Assembly: GCF_003601975.1 (NCBI RefSeq)
Contig: NZ_QZWZ01000001.1
Span: forward strand, 124,001 to 188,000
From: Mesorhizobium waimense
GTDB lineage: Bacteria; Pseudomonadota; Alphaproteobacteria; Rhizobiales; Rhizobiaceae
DNA: 64,000 bases
Direction: 5' to 3'
The position numbers were made by a program, and so were the translations under genes. Positions 8,553-19,089 of this stretch are shown here, in pieces. The notes under the pieces were generated by a model that saw only the letters and a program-made list of their open reading frames with translations, was not told the DNA's origin and did no database searches. Positions within the stretch are counted from its first letter, which is position 1. Each line of letters starts with the position of its first letter.

Positions 8553-9152
8553 ATGATATCAGTATCAGCTCCGATGAAACGCACCACGCTCGCGGCGATC
8601 CTGCTCCTCGCCGCCGCCATGCCCGCCTACGCTCATGTCGGTGTCGGCACCACCTCGTCCTTCACCGCCGGCTTCATGCACCCGCTGTCCGGCCTCGACC
8701 ACATGACGGTGATGATCGCGGTCGGGCTGTGGGCGGCGCGCAAGGGCGGTAAGGCAATCTGGGCATGGCCGGCGGCGTTTGTCGGCGTCATGCTGGTGGG
8801 CGGCGCGCTCGGCATGCTGCACATGCCGCTGCCCTTCGTCGAACCGGGCGTCCTCGCCTCCGTCGTGGTGTTGGGCCTGCTGGTGGCGCTGGCGGTTGAT
8901 CTGCCTGTCTCGGCAGGCGTCGGCATTCTCGGCCTGTTCGCGCTGTTCCATGGCCACGCCCATGGCACTGAGGTGCCTGAGAACGCTGGCGGGCTGGAAT
9001 ACATGGCCGGCTTTGCCGTCGCCACCGCGCTGCTCCACGCAACGGGCATTGCGGCTGGTTTGGGCCTCGGTACGCGTTTCCGCGGCCTAGCTCGCGCGGC
9101 CGGCGCCGCCTGCACGGCCGTTGGTGTCGGTCTCGTCTTCGGCGTGCTGTGA
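8553..9152 (+). CDS. HupE/UreJ family nickel permease
   Basis: A 199-residue membrane protein with a cleavable signal peptide ([12 protein letters not shown]) and about six hydrophobic helices. The mature N-terminus [34 protein letters not shown] holds the HPLxGLDH motif of the HupE/UreJ family, and [10 protein letters not shown] is the second conserved His-rich motif. These are secondary transporters that supply nickel for urease or hydrogenase. I chose ATG 8553 because AGAGAAGG lies eight bases upstream; ATG 8574 is an alternative. The position between ureA and ureB supports nickel uptake for urease. Confidence 0.9.
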   Translation: MISVSAPMKRTTLAAILLLAAAMPAYAHVGVGTTSSFTAGFMHPLSGLDHMTVMIAVGLWAARKGGKAIWAWPAAFVGVMLVGGALGMLHMPLPFVEPGVLASVVVLGLLVALAVDLPVSAGVGILGLFALFHGHAHGTEVPENAGGLEYMAGFAVATALLHATGIAAGLGLGTRFRGLARAAGAACTAVGVGLVFGVL

Positions 9153-9162
9153 GGCGCGCCAG

Positions 9163-9468
9163 ATGATCCCGGGCGAAATCATCACCGCGAGCGGCGAGAT
9201 CGAACTGAACAAGGGCCTGCCGACCGTGACGCTGAAAGTGGCCAATAGCGGCGACCGGCCAATCCAGGTTGGCAGCCACTACCATTTCTTCGAGACCAAT
9301 GAAGGGTTGAAATTCGATCGCGCCAAGGCGCGCGGCATGCGCCTCGACATCGCCTCCGGCACGGCGATGCGCTTCGAGCCGGGGCAGGAACGCGACGTCA
9401 CGCTGGTGCCGCTCGGCGGCAAGCGCGAGGTCTACGGCTTCCAGCAGAAGGTGATGGGCAAGCTGTGA
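9163..9468 (+). CDS. ureB: Urease subunit beta
   Basis: The 101-residue beta structural subunit: [18 protein letters not shown], then [21 protein letters not shown] and the C-terminal [16 protein letters not shown], all canonical. It begins ten bases after the permease gene. The next plus-strand gene is ureC, but 1.2 kb away, with two reverse-strand genes between them, so ureC may need its own promoter. Confidence 0.97.
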   Translation: MIPGEIITASGEIELNKGLPTVTLKVANSGDRPIQVGSHYHFFETNEGLKFDRAKARGMRLDIASGTAMRFEPGQERDVTLVPLGGKREVYGFQQKVMGKL

Positions 9469-9494
9469 GATCGATTGAGTCGACAGCTTTTGGC

Positions 9495-9983
9495 TCAGCC
9501 CGACGGCTTGGCCGCCGCATAGATGACGACTCGTCCCGGATCGTCGAACTCGACGGCGAGAACGTCCTCGGCGAGCACGCGCCTGGAATCGATGGCGTTG
9601 AACAGCAGCGCGTTCGCCTCGATTTCCTTGCGCAGTTCCGCGATATCGTCCTGATGTTGTTTGATCTTGGTCTCGATCGCCGGCGGCGGCCCGCCTTCGC
9701 TGCGCGCCGCGTCGGTGAGGAACACGATATCGACCTTGTCGAGCTTGGATGTCTTGCGCACGGTGCCGATGTTTTCGCGCGTCCGGTCGATCGCGACGCT
9801 GACCTTCCCTGCTTCAGTGCTTGTCCTGGCCTCTTCCTGCTTGACGTCCGAGCCGACGATCCGGTCGACGGTCTCCGTGTTTTGGAGGCCTTGTGCGTTC
9901 AGTTCGGCAGCGGTCGCCGCGAGAAAAGCTATAGCCGCAACCGTGCGCAGCCATTTTTTGGTCAAGTAGGGGGTGATCGCCAT
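9495..9983 (-). CDS. Hypothetical secreted protein
   Basis: A 162-residue product with a signal peptide (WLRTVAAIAFLAATAAELNAQ) and a mature part rich in charged residues, with a helical IETKIKQHQDDIAELRKEIEANALLFNAIDSRRVLAEDVLAVEF stretch that could form a coiled coil. I do not recognise the family. It is convergent with ureB, with only 26 bases between the two stops, and is on the opposite strand inside the urease cluster. A periplasmic location is likely; function unknown. Confidence 0.65.
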   Translation of the reverse strand: MAITPYLTKKWLRTVAAIAFLAATAAELNAQGLQNTETVDRIVGSDVKQEEARTSTEAGKVSVAIDRTRENIGTVRKTSKLDKVDIVFLTDAARSEGGPPPAIETKIKQHQDDIAELRKEIEANALLFNAIDSRRVLAEDVLAVEFDDPGRVVIYAAAKPSG

Positions 9984-10130
9984 CGCTCGCTCCAGACGGA
10001 ACTCTTTTCGGGACGCGGTTCAGCGCGAAAAGATAGAAACGAATCCCGCCCGGCGAAGGTTCCCTTTCTGATGTGGCGGACGGGCCGGGTGTCGGCCCGC
10101 CGCAACCACGCGTCAGCTCGCTTTCTCGGA

Positions 10131-10511
10131 TCAACTCGCCTTCTTTGTGATCAGCGTCAGCGCGCCGTCGGTGTTCATGCTGGCGGCGATCACCTGCGCC
10201 GAGCTCAGCCCCTTGGCTTCGAGCGCCGATTTGACCTTGGGCGTCGCGTCGATCGAACTGCGCAGCTTCTGCAGGCCGGCCTCGCCGCGCTGGGCGATCA
10301 CCTGGTTGACCTGCGTCTGGGTGTCCTTGGGCAGCTCCGTGATGTCGACGATGTTAACGCTCTGGATCGTCGGCACGGCGGGCTGCGCGCCGGGCGCGGC
10401 GGGTGCCGCCGGCGGCTGAGTGGGTTGTTGCTGGGCAGGCTGCTGCTGGGCGCTGGCTGCACTCGCCAGCGCCAGGGTGGCGGCGGCCGCAATAAGTATC
10501 GCTTTGCGCAT
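10131..10511 (-). CDS. Hypothetical secreted Pro/Gln-rich protein
   Basis: A 126-residue product with a signal peptide (MRKAILIAAAATLALASAASA), then a low-complexity linker of Gln, Pro and Ala, and a compact domain from VPTIQSVNIVDITELPKDTQTQVNQVIAQRG to the end. I chose the ATG at 10511 because GGAAGGA sits seven bases before it. The family is not recognised. It is divergent from ureC, so the 164-base interval 10512-10675 must hold promoters for both. It points the same way as the secreted protein at 9495-9983 and may be co-transcribed with it. Confidence 0.65.
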   Translation of the reverse strand: MRKAILIAAAATLALASAASAQQQPAQQQPTQPPAAPAAPGAQPAVPTIQSVNIVDITELPKDTQTQVNQVIAQRGEAGLQKLRSSIDATPKVKSALEAKGLSSAQVIAASMNTDGALTLITKKAS

Positions 10512-10675
10512 GGATCTTCCTTCCATCGATTTGGCAAACGGTCGTTTTGGGGTGACTCGCCCACCTCAACCGCCAAATGGGAACACAAGGTGTCGCTTAG
10601 CAGGTCATTGCGTGACCATAGGATGGCGGCAATGTGGAGCACGGCTTCGCAGCCGCATTTCGGGAGCAGTTTCTG

Positions 10676-12388
<1,713 letters not shown>

Positions 12389-12475
12389 CGCCGGCATTGC
12401 CCGGGCAAAATGCGTTGCGACTGAAATCCGGACCCCGCAATATGCCGTCGAGCAGAACCCGCATTGTGATCAGGC

Positions 12476-13069
12476 ATGGCCACCGAAATAGCTTCTCCCC
12501 ACGACGTCTTCCCGCATATCCGCATCGTCATGGGCATGGTGATCGGCCTCGGCGTCACCCGGCTGCTGTCGGGGCTCGCCCGCATCGTCCAGCATCCCGG
12601 CCAGTACAAGCTCTATCCCGTGCATCTGGCCTGGGTCGGGTCCATGCTTTTGTTGCTGGTGCATTTCTGGTGGTGGGAATTCGGCCTCTACGCCATCGAG
12701 ACCTGGACCTTCGGCACGTACCTGTTCCTCATCTTCTATGCCGTGACGCTGTTCTTGCTCTGCGCGCTGCTGTTCCCGGACTCCATGCTCGACTACACCG
12801 GCTACGAGGATTTCTTCTACTCGCGTCGCGCCTGGTTCTTCGGCCTGCTGGCGATGACCTATCTGCTCGATGTCGTCGACACGCTGCTGAAAGGGCCGGA
12901 GCATTTCGCCCACTACGGCAATGAATATCTCATCCGCACCCCGGTTTTCGTTGCGCTGTGTATCGCAGCCATCCTGGTCCGCGATCGCCGCTTTCACATC
13001 GTCTTCGTCGCCGGCACGCTGATCTATCAGGTATCGTTCATCCTGCGGCTCTTCGACACGATCGTATGA
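12476..13069 (+). CDS. Hypothetical multi-pass membrane protein
   Basis: A 197-residue protein with about six hydrophobic helices, unusually rich in aromatic residues (LVHFWWWEFGLYAIETWTF, YTGYEDFFYSRRAWFF). It begins with IRIVMGMVIGLGVTRLLSGLARIVQHP. I recognise no family with certainty. It follows ureC by 87 bases in the same direction and precedes the GST gene, so it is probably part of the urease transcript. No metal-binding motif typical of nickel permeases is visible, so a role in nickel or urea transport is not supported. Confidence 0.65.
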   Translation: MATEIASPHDVFPHIRIVMGMVIGLGVTRLLSGLARIVQHPGQYKLYPVHLAWVGSMLLLLVHFWWWEFGLYAIETWTFGTYLFLIFYAVTLFLLCALLFPDSMLDYTGYEDFFYSRRAWFFGLLAMTYLLDVVDTLLKGPEHFAHYGNEYLIRTPVFVALCIAAILVRDRRFHIVFVAGTLIYQVSFILRLFDTIV

Positions 13070-13114
13070 CGGCAGCGGATGGATTAGGCTTCTCGGAAAA
13101 GGCAGGTTTCAACC

Positions 13115-13720
13115 ATGTACAAGGCCGTTGGATCGCGCGGATCCCGGGTCAGCCGTGTTCTCTGGATGCTCGAGGAACTCGGGCAGCCCTATGAATTCGT
13201 TGAGGTCAAATTGCGCTCGCCGGAAGCCTATGCGCTGAACCCGTCCGGCAAGGTGCCGATCCTGATCGACGGCGAGCTCACGGTGACGGATTCGGCGGCG
13301 ATCTGCGTCTATCTCGGCGAAAAGCACGCGGATAAGGGCATGGGCGCCAATCCCGGTCTCGCCGGCCGCGCCGAGATGGATTCCTGGATGCATTTTGCCC
13401 AGTCGGAATTCGAGGCGCCGCTGTGGAACAAAGTGCGCCACCGCTTTTTGCTGCCGAAGGAGGTCCGGGTCGATGTCGGCCCCGCCGCGGCTTATGACTT
13501 CGCCACGGAGGTCAAAGCGCTGGACCGCCGGCTTGGCGACCGGCCCTTTGCACTTGGCGACCGCTTTTCCGCTATCGACGTGCTTTTAGGCGATATGGGT
13601 AGCTGGGCTCGCGCCGGCCGGTTTCCGATAGGGTCCGACAGCGTCAACGCCTATTTCGACCGCGTGCTGGCCCGGCCGGCCCGCGCCCGCGCGCAGGCCA
13701 ATGGAGGATCTTCCAGATGA
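13115..13720 (+). CDS. Glutathione S-transferase family protein
   Basis: A 201-residue [61 protein letters not shown] (cis-Pro and the glutathione-binding acidic/Ser pair), and a helical C-terminal half containing [12 protein letters not shown]. It overlaps the start of ureE by four bases (ATGA), so translation of the two is coupled. A link with nickel or thiol homeostasis during urease maturation is possible, but the only evidence is position. Confidence 0.85.
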   Translation: MYKAVGSRGSRVSRVLWMLEELGQPYEFVEVKLRSPEAYALNPSGKVPILIDGELTVTDSAAICVYLGEKHADKGMGANPGLAGRAEMDSWMHFAQSEFEAPLWNKVRHRFLLPKEVRVDVGPAAAYDFATEVKALDRRLGDRPFALGDRFSAIDVLLGDMGSWARAGRFPIGSDSVNAYFDRVLARPARARAQANGGSSR

Positions 13721-14322
13721 AGCTCGATATCCGCACGGACTTCACCAAGTTTCCGCGTGCCGTCTCCGTGCTTGCCGCCGGCCAGGCGGGAACGACCGTG
13801 CCTTACGCCAAGGCTGTGCTTGCTCATGACGAGCGGCACTTGCGCCGCCGCGCCATCGAGACGTCAGGCGGCGAGAAGGTGCTGGTCGATCTGCCGGAGG
13901 CGGTCGCCTTGAACGACGGCGACCGGCTGGTGCTGGAGGACGGTCGCCATGTCGAGATCGTCGCGGCGCATGAAGAGGTCTATGACATCCGCGCCCGCAA
14001 TGCCGTGCATCTGGCCGAACTCGCCTGGCATATCGGCAATCGCCACCTCGCAGCAAGCATCGAGGCCGACCGCATCCTCATCCTGCGCGACCATGTCATC
14101 AAGACGATGCTGGAAGGGCTCGGCGCCACTGTCAGCGACGTCTCCGAGCCGTTCAAGCCGGTGCGCGGTGCCTATTCCGGTCATGGCGGCCATGGCCATG
14201 ATCACGGTCATGCACATGCGCACAGCCATGCCGAAGCGCATTCGCATAGCCACAGCGAGTCGCATTCCCATTCGCATGGTCATACCCATTCGCATGATGA
14301 CGACCATCACCACCATGACTGA
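13717..14322 (+). CDS. ureE: Urease accessory protein UreE with long His-rich tail
   Basis: The nickel metallochaperone for urease. The peptide-binding and metal-binding domains are seen in [34 protein letters not shown] and [36 protein letters not shown]; the RHLAA region carries the conserved dimer-interface His. The last 47 residues (155-201) contain 21 histidines, mostly as HSH, HGH and HAH repeats ending in HHHHD, a nickel store. The length is 201 residues because of this tail. ureF starts inside the last codons, overlapping by eight bases. Confidence 0.96.
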   Translation: MKLDIRTDFTKFPRAVSVLAAGQAGTTVPYAKAVLAHDERHLRRRAIETSGGEKVLVDLPEAVALNDGDRLVLEDGRHVEIVAAHEEVYDIRARNAVHLAELAWHIGNRHLAASIEADRILILRDHVIKTMLEGLGATVSDVSEPFKPVRGAYSGHGGHGHDHGHAHAHSHAEAHSHSHSESHSHSHGHTHSHDDDHHHHD

Positions 14323-14986
14323 CCAGCCTTCCGGCATCGCCTTGCTGCGGCTGATGGCATGGCTGTCGCCGGCCTTTCCGGTCGGCGGCTTCTCCTACAG
14401 CCATGGTCTCGAACGCGCCGTGCATGACGGGCTGGTAACCGACAGGCAAAGCCTCGCTGCCTGGCTGGAGACGCTGGTCGAGATGGGCTCGGGCTGGAAC
14501 GATGCCGTGCTGTTCGCCGAAGCCTGGCGACGCGCCCGCGAAACCGGCGACCTTGATGAGATTGCCGCCTTCGCCGAGGCGCTGGCGGGCTCGCGAGAGC
14601 GTCATGCCGAGACCATGCTGCAGGGCGCCGCCTTCCTGAAAGCGGCTTCGGCCTGGTCGTGTCAGGTGCTGGACCGTTTGCCGGAGGACTGCGCCTATTG
14701 CGTCGCTGTCGGTGCCGTGGCCGGCGGCAATGGCATCGCCTTGCACGACGCACTGTCCGCCTTCCTGCAGGCCTTCTTCTCAAACCTCGTCCAGGCGGCG
14801 ATCCGGCTCGGCGTCGTCGGCCAGCGCGACGCCACCGTGCTGCTCGCCGGCTTCGAGCCATTGGCCTTGGCGACGGCGGCCCGTGCCGCCGGCTCGACAA
14901 CAGACGATCTCGGCGGCTGCGCCTTCGTCTCCGACGTCATGGCGATGAAGCACGAAACTCAATATTCGCGACTGTTTCGCTCATGA
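14315..14986 (+). CDS. ureF: Urease accessory protein UreF
   Basis: A 223-residue all-helical UreF that forms the activation complex with UreD and UreG. The [30 protein letters not shown] start is diagnostic, followed by [27 protein letters not shown] and [13 protein letters not shown] at the C-terminus. The ATG at 14315 lies within the last codons of ureE, indicating translational coupling. Longer in-frame starts run back through ureE and are not credible. Confidence 0.96.
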   Translation: MTDQPSGIALLRLMAWLSPAFPVGGFSYSHGLERAVHDGLVTDRQSLAAWLETLVEMGSGWNDAVLFAEAWRRARETGDLDEIAAFAEALAGSRERHAETMLQGAAFLKAASAWSCQVLDRLPEDCAYCVAVGAVAGGNGIALHDALSAFLQAFFSNLVQAAIRLGVVGQRDATVLLAGFEPLALATAARAAGSTTDDLGGCAFVSDVMAMKHETQYSRLFRS

Positions 14987-15423
14987 TCCTCCTCGCCTTT
15001 GCGCTGTCACTCGTCCTGCTCGTGATCACCGCTCTGCATGTCTATTGGGGCATTGGCGGTGTCTGGCCGGGCAGGGACGCTGCGTCCTGCGCCCATGCCG
15101 TCGTCGGCTTTCGCGGCGTCAGTGAGATGCCCTCGCCCTTTGCCAGCTTTGCCGTCGCCGCCTGCCTTGGCCTGGCGACATTGTGGCCGCTGGCGCTCGA
15201 GGGCGTGTTCGCGTCGCCCTTTCCCAATGTCGGGCTCGCCGCCACATCGATGCTGATTGCGCTTGTTTTTCTCGGGCGCGGCATTGCCGGCTTCACGCCC
15301 TGGTGGCGGCGGCTCACGCCCGAGCAGCCTTTCGCGCGGCTCGACGTCAGTTACTATTCGCCGCTCTGCCTGCTGATCGGGCTCGGCTTTGCAGTCCTTG
15401 CCATCACGGAGTTCTCGACATGA
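14983..15423 (+). CDS. DUF3995 family membrane protein
   Basis: A 146-residue protein with four predicted membrane helices: [46 protein letters not shown], a central [19 protein letters not shown] and a final [17 protein letters not shown]. The [12 protein letters not shown] and YYSPLCL motifs fit DUF3995, a family of unknown function. It overlaps ureF by four bases and ureG by four bases, so it is firmly embedded in the urease operon. That tight coupling makes a role linked to urease or its nickel supply worth considering, although DUF3995 occurs elsewhere. Confidence 0.8.
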   Translation: MILLAFALSLVLLVITALHVYWGIGGVWPGRDAASCAHAVVGFRGVSEMPSPFASFAVAACLGLATLWPLALEGVFASPFPNVGLAATSMLIALVFLGRGIAGFTPWWRRLTPEQPFARLDVSYYSPLCLLIGLGFAVLAITEFST

Positions 15424-16061
15424 CCCAAGCCAACGGTCCCCTTCGCATCGGCATCGGCGGCCCTGTCGGTTCCGGCAAGACGACGCTGACCGAAAAGCTC
15501 TGCAAGGCGCTGCGCGACGAGTTCTCCATCGCCGTCGTCACCAACGACATCTACACCAGGGAAGACGCCATGATGCTGGCCAGGCTGCAGGCGCTGCCCG
15601 AAGACCGCATCGTCGGCGTCGAGACCGGAGGCTGCCCGCACACCGCCATCCGCGAGGATGCCTCGATCAACCTGCAGGCGATCGCCGAGCTGAACAAGAA
15701 ATTTCCGGATCTCGACGTCATCTTCATCGAGTCCGGCGGCGACAACCTTGCCGCCACCTTCTCTCCCGATCTCGCGGATCTCACACTCTATGTCATCTCG
15801 GTCTGCCAGGGCGAGGAGATCCCGCGCAAGGGTGGACCGGCGATCACCCGCTCCGATTTCCTTGTCATCAACAAGAGCGATCTGGCGCCCTATGTGAACG
15901 TCAATCTCGATGTCATGGAAAGCGACGCCGCCCGCATGCGTGGCAAGCGGCCCTTCGGTTTCACCGACCTGTCGCGCGGCAAAGGCCTGCAGGAGGTGAT
16001 CGATTTCATCGTCGAGCATGGTGGGCTCAGCGTCGGTGCCGCCACAAGCACGGCGGCGTAG
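15420..16061 (+). CDS. ureG: Urease accessory GTPase UreG
   Basis: A 213-residue SIMIBI-class GTPase that delivers nickel to urease. The P-loop is [11 protein letters not shown] (about residues 14-24). The switch region [15 protein letters not shown], the Cys-Pro-His metal motif in [18 protein letters not shown], the Glu in [15 protein letters not shown], and the guanine-specificity NKSD motif ([11 protein letters not shown]) are all intact. ATG 15420 overlaps the stop of the upstream gene. This is the last urease gene; the 95 bases that follow contain no obvious terminator. Confidence 0.97.
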   Translation: MTQANGPLRIGIGGPVGSGKTTLTEKLCKALRDEFSIAVVTNDIYTREDAMMLARLQALPEDRIVGVETGGCPHTAIREDASINLQAIAELNKKFPDLDVIFIESGGDNLAATFSPDLADLTLYVISVCQGEEIPRKGGPAITRSDFLVINKSDLAPYVNVNLDVMESDAARMRGKRPFGFTDLSRGKGLQEVIDFIVEHGGLSVGAATSTAA

Positions 16062-16156
16062 GGCGCAGCCTCATCCTACTGGGTCTGCACCAAACGAAAC
16101 CGGTTGCGCGCTTGTCAGTCGCGCGGCATCTTCGCGTCTTTCACGGAGTACTGTCG

Positions 16157-16924
16157 ATGAGCATTGCCCGCCTGCAGAAAGAGCCGCTGACCAATTTGCC
16201 CTTCTACGAGGAGCGCGTCGATCTCGCTTGCGCCTTCCGCTGGACGGCGCGGCTCAACATGCATGAGGCAGTGGCCAATCATTTCTCGCTGGCCGTCAAC
16301 GAGGACGGCACCAGGTTCCTGATGAATCCCAACCAGGTGCATTTCTCCCGCATCAAGGCCAGCGACCTGCTGCTCATCGACGCCAACGATCCCGAGACGC
16401 TCTCCGGCCCCAATGCGCCCGACCCGACGGCCTGGGGCCTGCACGGCGCCATCCACCGCAATGTGCCGCATGCGCGCTGCGTCATGCATGTGCACTCGGT
16501 CCACGCCACCGTGCTGGCATCGCTCGCCGACTCCACCCTGCCGCCAATCGACCAGAACTCGGCCATGTTCTTCAACCGTCATGTCGTCGACGCCAATTAT
16601 GGCGGGCTGGCCTTCGAGGAGGAGGGCGAGCGCTGCTCGCAGCTTCTGACCGATCCGAAGGTCAAGGTCATGGTCATGGGCAATCACGGCGTGCTGGTCA
16701 TCGGCGACAACGTCGCCGATGCCTTCAACCGCATGTTCTACTTCGAGCGCGCCGCCGAAACCTACATCAAGGCGCTGTGGACTGGCCGTCCGCTGCGCAC
16801 GCTGTCCGACGCCATTGCCGAGAAGACGGCGAGCGAGATGGACGACTATCCCGGCCAGGCCGAGCGCCATCTCGGCGAATTGAAGGCGATCCTCGACGAG
16901 CAGGAGCCGGTCTACCGGAACTGA
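16157..16924 (+). CDS. Class II aldolase/adducin family protein
   Basis: A 255-residue protein of the fuculose-phosphate aldolase/adducin fold. The zinc-binding HxH is in CVMHVHSVHATVLASLAD and the third His is in VMGNHGVLVIGD. The region before them reads PTAWGLHGAIHRNVPHA, so the catalytic Glu found in fuculose aldolases is not at the expected place. This is common in the uncharacterised adducin-like members. ATG 16157 is preceded by CGGAGT at a good distance. It follows ureG by 95 bases but is probably a separate unit. The substrate is unknown. Confidence 0.85.
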   Translation: MSIARLQKEPLTNLPFYEERVDLACAFRWTARLNMHEAVANHFSLAVNEDGTRFLMNPNQVHFSRIKASDLLLIDANDPETLSGPNAPDPTAWGLHGAIHRNVPHARCVMHVHSVHATVLASLADSTLPPIDQNSAMFFNRHVVDANYGGLAFEEEGERCSQLLTDPKVKVMVMGNHGVLVIGDNVADAFNRMFYFERAAETYIKALWTGRPLRTLSDAIAEKTASEMDDYPGQAERHLGELKAILDEQEPVYRN

Positions 16925-16933
16925 AAGCTATTT

Positions 16934-17566
16934 CTAAAGCCCGAATTCCCGGCGCAGATCTTCGGCGCTGTTGATGACGACAGCACCTGGCGGCCCTTCC
17001 ATCGGCGCCTCCGGCCAGAACATCGTGCGCATTCCCGCCGCCAGCCCGGCCATGGCGCCGGTGCGGCTGTCGTCGACTGCCGCAGCGTCAGCCGGCTCGA
17101 CGCCGGCGAGGAAGGCGGCGCGCAGGAAGGGTTCTGGATGCGGCTTGCCTTCGTGCACATCGTTGCGGCTGATCGTCTTCATGCCGGGATAGATCAGTCC
17201 GACCGCGCGCAGATTGGCATCGACGATCAGCCGGTCGGAGTTGGACACCACTGCCTGCTGCACGCCGCGTTCGCGCAACTCGTTAAAGATCTCAATCGCA
17301 CCGGGACGCGGCTTCAGCGTCTCGGCCAGCGGCAGATAATGATCGTATTTGCGCACGATCCAGTCGTCGAAGGGCAGGTCGAGGCCGAACTCGCCACGCA
17401 GCATCTCGTAGACCGGCCATGCGGCGACGCCCAGCACCCGCTCGTGCAAATTGGTCGGCGGCGCGATGCCGACGCTGCGCAGCGCTGCCACCAGGGCTGC
17501 CTCGTGCAGCGGCTCGCTGTCGACCAGCGTGCCGTCCATATCCCAGAAAACCGCTTTCGGCGTCAT
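16934..17566 (-). CDS. HAD-superfamily phosphatase
   Basis: A 210-residue beta-phosphoglucomutase/phosphoglycolate-phosphatase-like hydrolase. Motif I is FWDMDGTLVDSEP, with the nucleophile Asp9 and general acid Asp11. Motif II is VVSNSDR, motif III Lys lies in HEGKPHPEPFL, and motif IV is AAVDDSRTGAMAGLAAGM. The all-helical cap lies between motifs I and II. AAAAGGAGCC lies ahead of the ATG. Convergent with the aldolase gene, whose stop is ten bases away. Substrate unknown; sugar phosphates are typical. Confidence 0.88.
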   Translation of the reverse strand: MTPKAVFWDMDGTLVDSEPLHEAALVAALRSVGIAPPTNLHERVLGVAAWPVYEMLRGEFGLDLPFDDWIVRKYDHYLPLAETLKPRPGAIEIFNELRERGVQQAVVSNSDRLIVDANLRAVGLIYPGMKTISRNDVHEGKPHPEPFLRAAFLAGVEPADAAAVDDSRTGAMAGLAAGMRTMFWPEAPMEGPPGAVVINSAEDLRREFGL

Positions 17567-17713
17567 GCAAGGCTCCTTTTGTGACCCCCATAAAGCGTTT
17601 GTGTCCGGAGATAAACCGTCGAACCCGCGATCCCCGATATTGATGAGGCTGCAGCCGCTTCGCGGAGGTCCTGACCTGCAATGCCAGTTTCCCGCCCAAG
17701 GGTGCCAAAGGGC

Positions 17714-17750
17714 TTAAGCAATTGCCCTTTTCGATAGACAATTGCGCACA
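17714..17750 (+). promoter_or_regulatory. Pair of AATTGC-core sites upstream of the SorC-type regulator
   Basis: TTAAGCAATTGCCCTT (17714-17729) and TAGACAATTGCGCACA (17735-17750) share the core CAATTGC, with centres 20 bases (about two helical turns) apart. They lie 60-100 bases before the regulator's GTG start. A related palindrome, GTGAGTAATTGCTCAC, lies upstream of smoE. Autoregulation by the tetrameric SorC-type protein is an inference. Confidence 0.35.
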
Positions 17751-17812
17751 GCGCCATTCCTTGTAAGCTAAAGCGCCCGCTTGCATACTAGGCGGGGCTT
17801 GGGAGGCAAGAC

Positions 17813-18772
17813 GTGAATTCGCGGCAAGATGGCGGCAGCAACCGGTTGGACGACGCGGCGCGCGCCGGCTGGCTTTACTATGTTGCCGGCAACACCCAGG
17901 ACCAGATCGCCGCCACGCTCGGCATCTCCAGGCAGACGGCGCAGCGGCTGGTGTCGCTGGCCGTGTCGGAAGGGCTGATCAAGGTGCGCGTCGACCACCC
18001 GATCGCCAATTGCCTCGATCTGGCGGCGCGGCTGAAATCGCGCTTCGCGCTCGATCTGGTCGAGGTCGTGCCGAGCGACCCGACCTCCTCTTCCACCATC
18101 GTCGGCGTTGCCGAGGCGGCTGCGGCGGAGATCGAGAGGCGGCTGAGATCGCCGGCGCCGATCGTCATGGCAATCGGCACCGGGCGCACGCTGAAGGCGG
18201 CGATCGAGCAGCTGCCGCCGATGGAGTGTCCGCAGCACAAGGTGGTGTCGCTGACCGGCAACATTTCGCCTGACGGCTCGGCCGCCTTCTACAACGTCAT
18301 CTTCACCATGGCCGACAGGGTCAAGGCACGCTCGTTCCCGATGCCGCTGCCGGTCATCGCCTCTTCGCCGGAGGAGCGCGAGATGCTGCTCGCCCAGCCG
18401 ATGATCCAGCCGACCTTGGCGCTCGCGGCAGAGGCCGATGTGACCTTCGTCGGCATCGGCGATCTCGGCCCGAAGGCGCCGCTCTACGAGGACGGCTTCA
18501 TTTCGGAGAGTGAGCTAAAGGCATTGCAGAAGGCCGGCGGCATCGCCGAGATCGTCGGCTGGGTGTTCGACCGCGAAGGCCGCATGATCGAGGGCATCAC
18601 CAACGACCGCGTGTCGTCGGCCGCACTGCCGTCGCGCGAAAGGTCGCTGGTCATTGCGCTGGCCATGGGCGAGCGCAAGCTTCCGGGCATACTTGCGGCA
18701 GTAAACCGGCGGCTGGTGAACGGCCTTATCACCGATGAGCGAACCGCTGCCGCGCTGCTGGCGGCCAGTTGA
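17813..18772 (+). CDS. SorC/DeoR-type sugar-binding transcriptional regulator
   Basis: A 319-residue regulator. An N-terminal helix-turn-helix is clear (YYVAGNTQDQIAATLGISRQTAQRLVSLAVSEGLIKVRV, about residues 23-62). A long C-terminal sugar-phosphate-binding domain of the SorC type follows, with VMAIGTGRTLKAAIEQLPP and VTFVGIGDLGPKAPLYEDGFI. The start is GTG, with a strong GGGAGG six bases before it. It is 1.4 kb upstream of, and in the same direction as, the polyol ABC operon. In related organisms such regulators control sorbitol/mannitol genes, so it is the best candidate for operon control. Confidence 0.85.
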   Translation: MNSRQDGGSNRLDDAARAGWLYYVAGNTQDQIAATLGISRQTAQRLVSLAVSEGLIKVRVDHPIANCLDLAARLKSRFALDLVEVVPSDPTSSSTIVGVAEAAAAEIERRLRSPAPIVMAIGTGRTLKAAIEQLPPMECPQHKVVSLTGNISPDGSAAFYNVIFTMADRVKARSFPMPLPVIASSPEEREMLLAQPMIQPTLALAAEADVTFVGIGDLGPKAPLYEDGFISESELKALQKAGGIAEIVGWVFDREGRMIEGITNDRVSSAALPSRERSLVIALAMGERKLPGILAAVNRRLVNGLITDERTAAALLAAS

Positions 18773-18793
18773 CTTTCCATAAGATCGGCAAGC

Positions 18794-18979
18794 CTATTTG
18801 TACGGCTTACGGGGGTCGTTGCCGTCGAGAAATCCCATGTCGCGCTGCAGATGCGGCGACAACTCCCTTATGTCGATGTAGGTCCGCCGCCTTGCCGTGT
18901 GCCGAGCAAATCCGCGCGCCAGCAACGAAAACCAGCTGTAGCCTGGCGTGAAGGACAGTTTTTCCTGTACCGTGGTCAT
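18794..18979 (-). CDS. Small DUF1127 protein
   Basis: A 61-residue basic protein ending ARRRTYIDIRELSPHLQRDMGFLDGNDPRKPY, the Arg-rich DUF1127 signature (compare the L..L...LLRDIG core). The ATG at 18979 has a perfect GGAGG nine bases upstream. Rhizobial genomes carry many such proteins; some short DUF1127 proteins bind RNA and influence phosphate and carbon physiology in Agrobacterium. It lies between two regulators and is transcribed towards the SorC-type regulator gene. Confidence 0.75.
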   Translation of the reverse strand: MTTVQEKLSFTPGYSWFSLLARGFARHTARRRTYIDIRELSPHLQRDMGFLDGNDPRKPYK

Positions 18980-19089
18980 AATCGTCAGCCTCCGCTATGT
19001 CTGGACGAGAGTGATCGTCGACCCCAGATATCGGCTTGATCGGCCCCCTCTTCCAATCAAACGTCGATCATGGCCCATAAGGAGGCCTT

